Source: Anaspis maculata
Taxonomy: Eukaryota; Arthropoda; Insecta; Coleoptera; Scraptiidae
Length of the DNA stretch: 64,000 bases
Reading direction: 5' to 3'
NCBI GenBank assembly: GCA_949128115.1
Contig: OX421961.1
Span: forward strand, 102,780,363-102,844,362
Shown here: one piece after another, positions 25,858-37,581 of the stretch
Position numbering within the stretch: the first letter of the stretch is position 1
How the letters are laid out: every line of letters starts with the position of its first letter
Position numbers and translations under genes: made by a program
Notes under the pieces: generated by a model
The model's input: the letters and a program-made list of their open reading frames with translations, nothing else
The model's database searches: none
What the model was told of the DNA's origin: nothing

Positions 25858-25999
25858 TGAAATAAATTTATTAATATGTATTATTATTACACTTGAACCT
25901 CAAAGGCTAACATTATCACAGCTCAAAAGTACGTATTTCAGTCTAATCTGTAGGCATAGGTTTTATCTACATAGGTAAGTAATATGAATTCTCTAAATT
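25858..25999 (-). promoter_or_regulatory. 3' UTR of the bHLH repressor with K-box and poly(A) signal
   Basis: Read on the minus strand, CTGTGATA occurs at 25921-25914. This is a K-box and an eight-base match to the miR-2/miR-13 family seed. An AATAAA-type signal lies further down, near 25863-25872. K-boxes are established negative elements in E(spl)/Brd-complex 3' UTRs in flies; their activity here is inferred. Confidence 0.5.
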
Positions 26000-27795
26000 T
26001 CACCAGGGTCGCCACACATTTTCAGCAATCGGAACAGCCCTGCAGCCCTCTTTTTGTTGGACGTCGCAATTTTCCAACGTTGTCGTCGGCATAACGAATA
26101 CAATTTCCCCAGTTTTCAGCCTCGTGGGAACAAAAGTAATTTTCACTTTTTCCGAAGAACTGTCCGCCGGTCTGATGGCAACTTGTTCTTTTCTTATGTT
26201 GATGACCGATGAAGTTGATCGACTAGAGACGAGTTTGTTGCGTAACTGCTGAACGTAGCGCACTGTCATCTCCAATATATCGGCTTTTTCCAATTTGGCC
26301 GTTTTATTCTGCTGTTGTCCACTTTCGTTCGTTGTTGTTTCTTTGAGTGCAGTTTTCGAATCCAACAAGATCTGCTTCAGGGTCTCCAAGCTGTCGTTGA
26401 TGCGGGCCCGGCGTTTCTTCTCCATCAGTGGTTTCCGAATCTGGAATTGAAGAAGTTCGTTAAGTATTTGTGTTTTCACTCAGAATAATTTAGTAGGATC
26501 TGACGGATTCATGTAGGTACGTACATTTACAAGATGTTTCAAATTAAAACCGCGTCCTTTCAGGAAATAATGAGAAACTTGGAAAGAAGTTGACTATAAA
26601 TCGATTTTCTATCATAACTTTGGAACTTATCAACCGATTTTTTCCAAATTCAAACCGAAGCTTACCGAAATAATAAGTCGGTATCGAACAATAATAACGC
26701 GTTCCATCAACATTTTTCAGGGGCGTGAATAATTAGGGGTGCCCCCGCTTTCTTACCTATCTGTTTTTTCCCCTCAAGTAATTTTGTAAATTTTTAATAT
26801 CTACGATCAATTTGGAGAAAAAGTTACATTGCAAAATTTTGATAAGACGCTTCGTTCTTGCGATATTTGTAGTTGAAACTTCGAAAAACATCTCGAAAAC
26901 ACCACTTTAAAAGGCCTGAAAATTGAAATCCAAAGTAACTAATAATTCCTCCATTGAAATACGTTTTCTAGGTGTTCTAAGTTGATAAAACCACCAGTTT
27001 TTCCAAGAAACGAGAAGTTTTCAGGTAAACATTTTTTGGGCTTTTGAAAGTGGTTATTTTGAGATATTTTCGAAGTTTCAAACCCAAATATCTCAAAAAC
27101 GAAGCTTCTAATAAAAGTTTTGCAGAAGTAACTTTTTCTCCCAAATTGAACGTAGAATTCAAAAATATGAAACTAAAAAATCACTCAAGAGGGTAAAAAA
27201 TATGAGGGAAAAAGCGGAAGCACCCTCCATTATCCACGCCCCTGGAAAATTTTGATAAAACGCATTATTATTGTTAGATACCGACTTATTTCAGTAAGCT
27301 TTGGTTCAAATTTGAATAGAATCGGTTCAGAAATTTCAAAGTTATGACGAAAAATCGATTTTTGAAGTTCAACTTTGAACGCCTATAGCTTTTTTATTTT
27401 TATTATTTGTTTCTACTACTACTACTACTACTTCTTTTGAAGTTTCCCATCATTTCCTGCAAGGACGCGATTTAAATTTGATACACCCTATATTCTATTG
27501 AATAACAATTCAGCAATTTTTTTTTATACGTCTGAAAACCCGCGAGATCCTACTATATTTTACAATAATTATACAGACGAGAAGGCATTAAAAATGATCA
27601 GAATAATACAACAATTAGAATAATGATGTCGCATCATCCAAATTTGAAAAAAAATGCGAATAAAAATGAAAACAAATGTTCACATGCTGGTAAATTTGAA
27701 AAAATGAATGCGTTGGATCCAAAAATTTGAGAAAGAAAATTGAAATTTACCTTGCGGCTTTCCGAAATCACTCTTTTGCAAACGTCACTTTTCAT
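26000..27795 (-). CDS. Hairy/E(spl)-type bHLH repressor ending in WRPW
   Basis: There are two exons: 27795-27751 (15 codons, [15 protein letters not shown]) and 26440-26000. The donor GTAAAT and acceptor TTCCAG keep phase 0, giving 161 residues. The basic region contains the Hes-class proline ([14 protein letters not shown]), followed by helix 1, a rather long loop rich in Thr/Gln/Asn, and helix 2 ([18 protein letters not shown]). Next come a [15 protein letters not shown] segment, typical of the C-terminal part of E(spl)/Hes proteins, and the terminal tetrapeptide WRPW, the binding site for the corepressor Groucho. It is expected to act in the nucleus as a DNA-binding repressor, often under Notch. 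No Orange domain (about 35 residues normally placed 10-25 after helix 2) is present. The start codon choice rests on the good splice fit of exon 1. Confidence 0.85.
26533..27492. mobile_element. Foldback element within the intron of the bHLH gene
   Basis: AAATTAAAACCGCGTCCTTT at the left pairs with GGACGCGATTTAAATTTGAT at the right. Further pairs run inward (CATTATTTCCTG-like, AAATCGATTTT, GGGGCGTG...CCACGCCCC) to a centre near 27005. The arms are about 450 bp. A (TAC)n run lies at 27415-27432. There is no ORF. Confidence 0.7.
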
Positions 27796-28200
27796 TTTCG
27801 ATGTATTTCTTCGTCTATCACTCTTTCACTTTATTGGGCTGAAGAGACGTCTTTGCAATGGCAGATTTTGAAATGTCGATTTTTGAGAATTCCACGTGCT
27901 CTTAAGGTGTCTCAGCCCCTCTCCATTTCAACCCCACTACATCGTTGCTCTTCTTTTCAATAGTGCTCTTTTGTATTGATGGTGCTGGATGAAATCGAAA
28001 GAAGCAGTGGCGTAACACGATTAGGTCTCCTCTAGCAGTGGGTCATAAATCTTCAATTTTGCTTTGATAGAATTATTTTAAGTAGGCAAGAAATAGCAGA
28101 GTTTACTTTTCAACATTGAAGCAAAGATTAGATTTAAGCGAAAAATACTAACAGGTATCTACCAAAAATGTTATCTGCTATTTACGTTTTCTATAGGTAT
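27796..28200 (-). promoter_or_regulatory. Probable promoter region of the bHLH repressor
   Basis: This is the minus-strand upstream flank of the first exon. A CACGTG E-box lies at 27893-27898, inside the probable 5' leader or proximal promoter. I cannot identify a transcription start. Confidence 0.3.
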
Positions 28201-28540
28201 ATGGTTATAGGTACAGTCAAGAGCACGGAGTTCCATACACCCATCAAATTTATTGTCATTTTGAAAAATGCGACAATAACGGATTGCTTCATTGTAATTG
28301 CAGGCTTCATGATGTACCTATATACCGTGTGGACAATAAAATTCGTTATCAGGGGTGAATTATTTAGGAACACAATTTTCACCAATAAATGGAGCAATTA
28401 GATTGGCTGAATGACTGATTATATTGACAGCAAAGCTAAATGTGATTGAAAGTTTCGTTGATCGCACGGTAGGTACTACGTACAAGGACTCCTTTATTGC
28501 TATGTCGCTTTTTTTGGGGTGACAAAAACTTATGCATTTA
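28200..28540. repeat. Repeat related to 15160-15370
   Basis: GTACAGTCAAGAGC and CTACGTACAAGGACTCCTT...TTTTTTGGGGTGACAAAAA match the spacing of similar words at 15170-15360. This suggests a shared, unidentified element. No gene is supported here. Confidence 0.35.
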
Positions 28541-28702
28541 CTATGAATTATCCGAAAATCAATCTAATCTGTTAAATTAACTAAAATATTGGGTAAAAAG
28601 GGACCTAAGTAGGTAGGTACCTACTTTTCTTGAATAAAATGTAATAAAAGGCATATGCTATAGGTACTCATGTACCATACCTATCATACCTACCTATATC
28701 TC

Positions 28703-28900
28703 GTTCACTTTTTATTTCCAGTACTTTTTGGAACAAAAATAAAGTGACAAGCTGGGGGGCTACGACTACGGCTGATGGAATCTGCAACGTTTTGAAGCGA
28801 AACCATCAGCGGCCATCAGCCGTAGGTATAATCCCAGCGCTCCGACTTGTCACTTCATTTTTGCTCCAAAAAGTCATTCTACTAAAAATAAAAAGTGAAC
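28703..28900. mobile_element. MITE, 198 bp, copy 1 of a three-copy family
   Basis: GTTCACTTTTTATTT and AAATAAAAAGTGAAC bound the unit. Inside are AAGTGACAAG/CTTGTCACTT and CTGATGG...CCATCAG pairs, so the whole unit folds. Relatives are at 30220-30428 and 37582-37755 plus 39241-39262. A partial piece is near 9200-9265. Confidence 0.75.
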
Positions 28901-29125
28901 GGGACGTGGAATTTGATTAAACGCTGGCTATTTATTTAACCATGACCAAATACGGCTGACTTTAGGGATAAATAGGTACTTTCCCATTAGATGACCGGCT
29001 GCTAATCGAAGTCGCGAGTAAGACCACCTATCTTGGGAATAAGGCTGCCGCTGCCCACATGTCACTGTCAGTGTCAAACAAGGTTGAATACCTACTTGGT
29101 TGAATAACTATTTTCAATTGTCATT
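28901..29125. other. Non-coding spacer
   Basis: No exon or repeat is recognised. Confidence 0.3.
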
Positions 29126-29641
29126 GACTGCGTTTCTATCGCAGCTTTCGATCCGATCGAGTTTGGATCGGATCCAAAGTGGCTTCAGTCAAGCGCGTTT
29201 TTATCGTCGCACGTTCGATCCGCTTCACTCTACCCTATTTCACTCTCTCAGAATTGGGTTAGAATTTAGGAGCGACAACAACATGGTTTAAAACGCGTCA
29301 AACTGCACCAAACCGAAAACTATTTAATAATTGAATTTTTTGGTGTATTTTATTCACAATTACTGGAAAGCATCCCTTGATATTCAGTAAAAATACGCTT
29401 TGTTTACAAGTCGGTCATCTGTCACTTCGATCCGATCCCGTTTGCATCGGCCAAAATACGAGCGGGTGCGGGTCTCGATCAGCTCGACCTCAGTCAAGCC
29501 GGCTAAAGCACCGGATCGACTTGAACTGCTCCATCCAATTGAAAACTCAATCCTTACCGTTTATATCGGCAACTTCAAGCGGATCGACCCGATCGGATAG
29601 GGTTTCGATCGGATCGAAAGCTGCGATATAAACGCAGTCAT
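29126..29641 (-). mobile_element. TIR element rich in GATCGGATCG words, copy 2
   Basis: The ends TGACTGCGTTTCTATCGCAG and CTGCGATATAAACGCAGTCA match copy 1 at 13855-14366, which is in the opposite orientation. The internal order of GATCC-rich blocks is also reversed. ORFs inside it are by-products of composition. Confidence 0.7.
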
Positions 29642-30219
29642 TTGTCGCATATATGTACTACTAGATCTGTGTTTTCTCCAGCAGCCATCTACGCTACACG
29701 CAACTCCTAAACCAGCTTTGTAGCGGATCGTTGTATTCGTTTTCTGATATAAATAGTTATATACCTAGGTACCTACTGAAAGGACTTTGTTCTCAGTTTG
29801 CTCTTTATTTCTGAAAAATTCTTCAAGATAAAGTAGCAATTCCCACGTCACCATCAGTGTCAGAAATGTGGTGGCGGCTCTTATAATTTTTCACTCTACG
29901 AAAACAGGCAATAATTTCAACTTATTGGCGTGAGTAATAATAACTACTGTGGGTAATAGTATATTATACCAAGGTTGTGAAGAATGATTGACTGATTGAT
30001 TTGTAACGATTTGTAAATTTTTAAGAATATGGAAGAACTGAAATGTGACAGGAGGTTACAATAATGGTGACAGGAGGTTGATAATGTGACAGTCAGCCTG
30101 TTGGTTGTGAAAAATAACTTCACGAACTCGAAGCGGGTCAATAACGGCCTACTTCACAGCTAGGAGTAAGCAAAAGATTTTCTTCAATTAGTAACCACAT
30201 CAGAAGCCACATATATGCT

Positions 30220-30428
30220 GTACACGTTTTAAATTCAGTAGAATGACTTTTTGGATCAAAAATAAAGTGACAAGCTGGGGAGCTACGGCTAGGGCTGATG
30301 GCACCTGCAAAGTTTTGGTGCGGAACTATCAGCGGCCATCATCAGCCGTATCCTCATCCTCCTAGCGTTCCAGCTTGTCACTTTTATTTTGCTTCAAAAA
30401 GTCATTCTACTGAAAATAGAAAGTGTAC
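30220..30428. mobile_element. MITE, copy 2 of the three-copy family
   Basis: Core words AAGTGACAAGCTGGGG, GATGGCACCTGCAAAGTTTT, ATCAGCGGCCATCA and AGTCATTCTACTGAAAAT match copies 1 and 3. Confidence 0.75.
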
Positions 30429-30469
30429 AGGATTTACAGCAAAAACCCAGAAGAGGAAGAATAGAGAAT

Positions 30470-30622
30470 ACTTTACAGCAGATCTTTATTTATGGCCCTT
30501 TTTACGACTCCAGAATACCGTACTATACTTACTTATAGTTACTTTATAAGAAGTAGTCGTGAAAAGTAATCTATAATCTGAAGTCGTAAAAAGGGCCATA
30601 AATAAAGATCTGCTGTAAAGTA
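30470..30622. mobile_element. Palindromic MITE, 153 bp
   Basis: ACTTTACAGCAGATCTTTAT at the left is matched by its exact inverse at the right. AAGGGCCATAAATAAAG/CTTTATTTATGGCCCTT and GTCGTAAAAA/TTTTTACGAC continue the stem. A partial relative of the inner part is near 30985-31022. Confidence 0.7.
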
Positions 30623-31039
30623 GCCACAAATCCATTATAGTTATATGGGTACCAGCACCTTTACTATCACCATTGTCTATTACTAGGTATGCTAGGTATA
30701 CTAGGTAAACTTGAAGGTTCACTTCAACACCTTCCACATTATATTACAATAATTACTTTTTTCACACCACGGACGCCACATCGCTTTGAAGCTTGCTTCA
30801 AGACCAATTCAAAACTGAATAGATTTTTCAATTTCTCTCATACTACTAATACTAGTCTTATTATGCGGCCACTTTGAGTCCAGTTGTGTGGAGATAACAT
30901 TCAGGGTGACATCAGGTAGCCATTTCAAGAATTCATAAAGGACCTTCATTGTTTAGTAATGAATACTTATTAGTTTTGCTGGTAGAATTTATTTATTACT
31001 CTTTTTACGACTTTAGAATATCTCGATATGTAGATTGTA

Positions 31040-32230
31040 CAAGGTGTTCACGATAAAATTCACCCCCCTCCAGTAGATTGCCCTTCAAAATATTTCGAAG
31101 AACTAACAACTCTTTCTTCACGATTTTTCCCAGAGACCTTGAATCGATCCTCTAAAAGTTTCTAATTTGTACCGTATACAGGGTGTGATATGTAACTTTT
31201 TTATTTTAAATACAACACCCTATATTTCATTCCGTTATTTGGTGGAGCTTTTTTTTCTGATTAGGTACAAATATATATATGACACTTATGATTTATTTTG
31301 ACAAGTAAGTTGTCGGAAAAATAGTAAAATAGGTAGTCAAATAATTTTGTTTCGCGGCAAGATGGCTTTGATTTCTACAGTTCACTTAAAAAAAGTTATT
31401 CTCACAGCATTTTGTCTGCAGAATTCAACTATGCATGGATAAATGGTCTGATTCGTTCCTGGTACAGGGTGTCGCGTGATTTTTAATTTATTTGACTACC
31501 TATTTTATTATTTATTGACAGCTTCCTTGTTGAAATAAATTATAGATGTAATATATCTTTGTAATCAGAAAGAAATAAGGCTTCATCAAATGACGTGATA
31601 AAATATAGGGTGTTGCATTTGAAATAAAAAAGTTACATGTCACACCCTGTATACGGTACCAATGGGGAACTATAGGCAAAACGGATTGTAGAGGGCGACG
31701 TGTTCCATGCACCCATATTGACACTCTTGACAGTTATTGTGCATAACCTCCCTCAAAGAAATGTACGGAAAGGGGAAAAGTGCTAATGCTCAAAGAAGAG
31801 TCGAGGCGGAAAGGAGCCCCACTGAGAGGAAAAAAGAGCTGGTGCAAAGGTGCAGCCTCGTACTTAACACGGCACTACCTTTTTTTTCACCGCTATTTTT
31901 CGTTTGTCGACTTTTCGACTTTTCTCTGTTTTTTAATTCACGAAGTGACGCAAACCGCTGGTTATATGCTGAGTGCTGACAAATGAAAATGAAATAACAC
32001 TTCCATAGTTGAGGTTATGTACGCTTAAAATGACACTAATGACAGCTGGGGTGCATGGAACACGAGCGCCATTACTTCGGGCGTTTACCACTATAGTTCC
32101 CCATTGAAAACTTTTAGACGATCGATTCAAGATCCCTGAGAAAAATCGTTGAGAAAAAGTTTTTAGTTTTTCAAAATATATCAAAGGGGAATCTCCTAGA
32201 GGGGAAGTGGAATTTATCGTGAACACCCTG
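31040..32230. mobile_element. Composite TIR element with two further inverted repeats inside
   Basis: The outer ends CAAGGTGTTCACGATAAA and TTTATCGTGAACACCCTG are flanked by TA. Nested at 31179-31649 is a TA-flanked element with ends CAGGGTGTGATATGTAACTT and its inverse. A further pair, TGGGGAACTATAG (31662) and CTATAGTTCCCCA (32095), encloses GTTCCATGCACCC/GGGTGCATGGAAC. No transposase is visible. Confidence 0.65.
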
Positions 32231-32350
32231 TACATACCTTATGTTGTTTTTTGTTAGTTATTTACGTAGGTAGGAACCTACTACAGCTTTAATTTGAAGT
32301 TATATTCAGAATAATTCAGATACGGAAGAGACGAGTCGACCATGGCTTAC

Positions 32351-32595
32351 CTGCACGTTCCACGCTTCTATACGCTCTAACCCAGTGTTATTATGCTTTA
32401 CGGTTGCGTGAACAAATGACAAAAAGGGCAGCAGCGGCTCATTGAGAACACTGATGATTCTTAAGAGGCGCTGTTGAATGGATGAAAGGTCGAACTTCAA
32501 ACAATTAGTTAAAGATTTTTCGTCGTTTAGGGCCCAAGTGATATATAACATTTTCAGCCAGATGTTATATTGTGTGGACATGTCAAATCTATAGA
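32351..32595 (-). pseudogene. Orphan exon-like ORF
   Basis: The minus strand carries an open frame bounded by a plausible acceptor (GGCAG) and a good donor (GTGCAG|GTAAGC). It encodes about 81 residues with an amphipathic helical look (for example LSSIQQRLLRIISVLNEPLL). I found no adjoining exons on either side: below lies a transposon end, above only short broken ORFs (32962-33764). It could be an isolated exon of an unrecognised gene or a decayed gene. No function can be given. Confidence 0.25.
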
Positions 32596-32599
32596 CTGC

Positions 32600-34181
32600 C
32601 ATGCATCAAATCAATTGCCTTTAATATGGTCAAATTGCTTTAAAATGCGCTTCTTTATGGACTATATTTGCCGCCTGCAGATTCCGGGCAGAAGGTAACC
32701 AGTGGCAGATTTATTATCATAAAGTTCGATGATTTTCCACTTAGGTAGGTATATGCTTCTATTCTATTCCATCATCGAATTTCATACAACACCTAGAATA
32801 TGTTTCGACAAAGGAAACCAGTAGAGAAAGTGTGGGCGCCCTTAACATATTCAAATGAACACTTGCAGATCATCCTTTACGATAACCGAAATGTCTAGGC
32901 GCTTCTTCAAAAAATTCGTTGGGAATAACCGATCGAGCAGTGTATTAAAATACTGTCGCTCTCAGTGCTCTTGTAAAGATTTAACGTACTCTGGACAAAG
33001 CACAGGAAGAGGGAGGCGGCGCATCGTAAGATGAGAACGAGACAAGTGAACGTTGCTCCATTTAAGTTCAAAATACCCGAAAACTTTATAAGAGGGATAG
33101 AGCATCACAATAAAGCTCGTAAATAAAGAACTGAAATTAGCACAAAAAGTTGGATTTTTTCTTCCATCATCATCATCGCCCATCCCAAGATCACTGAATT
33201 TGAACACAGCTATACAGCTCCTCCGGAGATTTGTTTCGTTATGCACCGTCGAGCTTAAAAATATGAGCTTCCAAACAAAAACCCTGTTTGTTTTATGAAT
33301 AAAATCACGGTTCCGTCGCTGGACCGTGTCAAAACTAAAACCGATCGCCTCGAACGGATGTTCCCGTAGGTGCTAATGATCTGACCGCAACGATGCAGCC
33401 ATCAAGCCCATCATCAAGGGTCAGCTTATTAGGTGCTGGGTTCTGGGTTGTGGTCCTATCTACACAATAAGACGTAACAGGAAATGGACCGTTTTGGGCA
33501 GTAATTGCAAGACATGTAACAGAAATCCAGCTTGACCGATACCTACCTACAAAGAAATAATGCCCGAAGCGGTGGATCATGAATGGCAATAAGTATATCC
33601 TTTACAATGTGTAAATCTGAAGGTGTAAAGCGTAAGTAAGCCCTAGGGATCCACCCTTTCAAACGTTCGGTCAAGCTTTTTCGGCTTCCCGCGTCAAAGA
33701 CATGATACAGCGGTAATCCGCTGAAATCTGTAGGTCGGTACCTCACACCGAAGTAAACACACACGACATGCCGCGATAAATCGTCTGAAACGGAGCACCT
33801 TTCAAAAAATGCCGATTATCGCAGCTCTTTTCGGGGGTGGTGCAGAAGTATTGCACCTGTGTGTGAGATTTTAAGGTAGAGTGGTTGCGATAAAATGAAC
33901 ATTCCTGAATTTAGGGCAAGGATATGGGGCGGCTGAGGACACGTGTTCAAGGATGAAAGTACCTATACAAGCTTTGGTTCCCTCAGTCATTAATAAATTC
34001 AAAAGGTGCCAACATTTAAAGGCGCAAAAAATAAAAACTTGAAAACGGCACATCATAATATTTCCAAGGATATCTTTGATGTTTCAGATGAAAAAAATCA
34101 CTAGGACTGTATGTACATATACCCTATCCCTATACAATATGCCCATATCATGCTTCACTTCGGCTTTACATTTAAATATAG
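32600..34181 (-). other. Short broken ORFs on the minus strand, no gene established
   Basis: Several 60-95 residue minus-strand ORFs (for example 32962-33246, 33335-33589, 33543-33764 and 33871-34056) follow one another in different frames. This might be a decayed coding region, perhaps the interior of a retroelement beside the LTR at 34182. I could not match any to a family. Confidence 0.25.
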
Positions 34182-34893
34182 TGTTACGAGCGGCGATTCT
34201 GGATAACACGCGATATTTCTAGACTCTTCCCGTTAGATCGCAGTGTACAAGTGCGGAGCGTTCTTGTGCATTCCAGAGCGTGCGTGTACGTGAAACTGAA
34301 TGGGGAGATTTCAACGCTCGATCAGGACACATCTGCCCATTTGGCGGCGGCGCCGGCTCTCGACCACGGCAGAATTATACGCGAAAGGTGTGTGATTATA
34401 GACATTCTTATATAGGCGGTTCCCTTTGCTCGCAGCTCGTGCGCAGGTCTTCAAGTATACAATCTCGCTGGTTCAATTGACTGTTTAACCTGGAACGCTT
34501 TATCGATTGGGCTGGTTAGAGTTGGGGTTGGCGACGGCGCCAATCAAGGTAGACCTGCGCCCCGAGGACCCCAGGTAAATGAGAATGGCTATTCGGGAGT
34601 CGTCTAGAAATCGTATGCCGGGTCACTGAGGAAACTGCTGGAGAATGCATGAAACATTCGAGATGAATTGGTCGGACCTATATAAGGATAAGGCATCAAC
34701 CGTCAACTCACGGGCAGTTATGAATTGGAATGCGAAGTGGTAGCGAGCAAACTAAAAGCGAGTAGTAATCACAGCAATAATTCCAAGTAGATAATTGTTG
34801 GCGTGTATTCATTGTAGTACGCAGTAATAAACAGTGTGTGTTTTGAAACGATCGTCTCAATTTTATTCGAATCCGTACGCGAAATACGTAACA
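34182..34893 (+). mobile_element. Solo LTR-like element, copy B, with an internal insertion
   Basis: It starts TGTTACGAGCGGCGATTC and ends GAAATACGTAACA. Compared with copy A (3188-3684) it holds about 200 extra bases around 34420-34590. Part of the extra piece matches, in inverse, the segment at 9110-9150 (CATTTACC.GGGGTCC). Confidence 0.65.
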
Positions 34894-37440
34894 GTAAATA
34901 TACAAAATAGCCGGAATAATAATAACTAGGTGGATCCGTGGGCTACGCCCCACGCTCTTTCAGTAGCAATTTTTTTTATAATATGTAATAAAGCAGGTTG
35001 GTGTCTTTCGAACAGCGGGTTGTTTCGCAAATGTATTACAATAAAAGTCAGTCTTCCAGTCTCGAGGTTAACTCTCACCTTATTGGTTTTGTCGTTTATT
35101 GTCGCACTAATTGTTTTCATAGTGAGAAATTCAAAATGAAAGGGTCAGGTGAGATTGAAAAACAGTGATACATGTTCGAAAAAATCTGACGTCCGAAAGA
35201 TATCAACTTTCCCCTATTATATATTTTTATTTGTATATCTACCTAGCCAAAACCCATGTACTTCCCTAGGACATTATTGTCGATTGTGAAGAAAGGGTCC
35301 GGTGCAACATGGTAGATAAACAACAAATACTATAAAAAGTGTTTATTTAATAGAAACCGAACGTCCACATTTGCTACATATTTGCAAAAATAAGACTGTA
35401 AACTTTCCATTCCACAATGGCCGTCATTCCTAGGTAATTGCTCAAGTCAATGAGTTTTCGAGATACATCGTGGTGCAATTTGGTAGAAATAATAAAAGTT
35501 ATGCTAAGAATGAAATCTTCAATATTGCATGAACAGACGCAAATGGAGCTATGAAAACTCAAAGAAACGTGCTTGATTCATTGATTCATTCCTTATCAAG
35601 ATGCAACAAACCGTTTTGAAATATCTTCAAAAGTTTCTGAAATATCTTGAGATAATGAAATCATGCGAAAAAATTCAATAATTTAAATGTTTTGTCTCAT
35701 CGGTTTTCTCACCTTTGTATTTACCAATTTTTTTCAGATATCAGATTTATTACCCTGTATACCTATACATATACGGTGCTAGCCATGATTGCGGCGGTGG
35801 CTACCGATGATGTTTACTTTTTGACATCACTTTTATTGGGGAGTTTGCGTGCACACGTTCGTACGACGTAACGTAACTTTCAACGTGAAAATATACGAGT
35901 TTATTGTTATTTGGAATTCCTTAGTTACAGGGGAATTTTCACGTTCTACGTTGCGTTACGTCGTACGTTGCGTAAAATTGCAAACTCCCTATTATGTCTA
36001 CCAAGATTGCACCATGATAATATCTTGGGAAAATCAGTGAATAGTTGAGAAACTAAAAAATACGGCCATGATGAAAGGAAAAGTTGCCAGTTGTATTTTT
36101 GGAAATAGAAAATGTGGCCGTTTGCTTTTCATTGGATGATATTTCTTATTATAATTTATTGTATATGTACCAAGTTGCACTACTATATCTCGAACAATAC
36201 GAGTTTTTTGGAGAAATCAGTTCATCAATACAATTTCAGAAGATTCAGGACCTTATTTTCAAGATATTTCAAGAAGTTTTGGAAATTATTAATTCAAAAT
36301 AGTCTACTGCATCTCAACAGGGATTCACTCGAGCATGTTTGTACCTACAAACTTCAACAGCTCCGACTGTTTGGGTTCATAAGTATGAATTTTCAAGATT
36401 TTGCATCATCCTGTACACGCGTCGGCCATGCCTGCGGTGGTAACTACAAAGTTTTACCAGTTCAAGAGGCCCCCGCCAATAGGTCTACCGAATGGCAATG
36501 CTTAATACCAAAAAAAGCAGTAGCGCCCAGAATTACTGACCTATAATGATTTGATGATAACTCGAGTGATAACAATTATTATTATTATTACTGTTTCAAA
36601 AACCCTACAAACACCTTAAAAATGAAGAAGCTACCTACTAGATAATGAGGGACACCGAAAGCTACAATGAGGCGTGCCGCATGCCGTATAGAATCGAAAG
36701 CCGCACCATGAATGGGTTGAGTTGACTTTGAGAATAACCATTCAGAAGTGCCACCCTGTTCCTAGTTCCTCTGCTATGCATTCGGGTCGAGTACAGTTCT
36801 CACTTACGGAAAAACTTGCAGAAAAACATCAAACAATAAAACTCCGCTAGAGAGGGCACAGCCGAGCTGCAGCCACCTGTCAGTGTTAAGAAATAGTGAC
36901 TTTTGTTTGTCGAATAACTTCTTTGCAGTTCATAGTAAAAGCGGATTCATATAGTACACCCAGCGTATAAGGAGACTATTATTTACCTGTTCCCAATACC
37001 TCGAGGGGTGGGCAGAGGCCACTATAAGGTACTTCATTCATGAATGGCTTTCAGGTCCTTCGAGACACAAAATACAAAATGTATTGTAGTTGATTTCTAT
37101 GAGGTTCGGTTTGCTCGCGTTCTATAGGCAGGAAGTGGCTTATTATTGATTACATTCGGCAGGAGGATAATAAGAATTTAAATTCACGTTCATCATTTTG
37201 GCGCTCGATTTTCAAGTAGGTAGGTTTCTGGTATGTAGGTGAACGATCAAGTGGATTTCCACAGGTAACAATACAGGTAACAACTTTATGAATAATTTTT
37301 GGGTTCTGAAATAATCTTTCGAGTAAGTACCCAGACACCAGTAAGTCGAGTTTATTTAACTCTAGGAGCTCCCATTTTAAGATAATTCAAAAAAACAAAA
37401 AACGCTCCTTGAACGATTTTATTTTGTAGCTTCCAAATAT
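34894..37440. other. Non-coding, one short palindrome
   Basis: GGGGAGTTTGC (35838) pairs with GCAAACTCCC (35980). ACGTAACGTAACTT-like and TACGTTGCGTTACGT words lie between, giving a 155-bp imperfect palindrome. The rest shows no supported exon. The 144-residue ORF at 36112-36546 has no family features. Confidence 0.35.
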
Positions 37441-37441
37441 A

Positions 37442-37550
37442 CAGGTTGTCTCAAAAGTATCGCATTGCGGGTCCAAAGCGATATGGAATCCACTCAAGAA
37501 CATTAAAAAAATTAATGACGGTAATTTTTGAAGATATAGGGGGGGGTCAA
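37442..37550 (+). mobile_element. One-ended fragment of the CAGGGTGTCTCAAAAGT family
   Basis: It begins CAGGTTGTCTCAAAAGTATC and continues like the left end of 11075-11728. The rest of the element is missing. Confidence 0.55.
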
Positions 37551-37581
37551 ACGGTTGTATTATTGTAATGTAGGTATATCT

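Noticed and set aside
29377..29631. Two overlapping plus-strand ORFs of 66 and 84 residues
   Set aside because: They are by-products of GATCC-rich transposon sequence and are mirrored in the other copy at 13855-14366.
36112..36546. 144-residue plus-strand ORF
   Set aside because: No start context, splice signal or family feature; the composition is like translated A/T-rich spacer.
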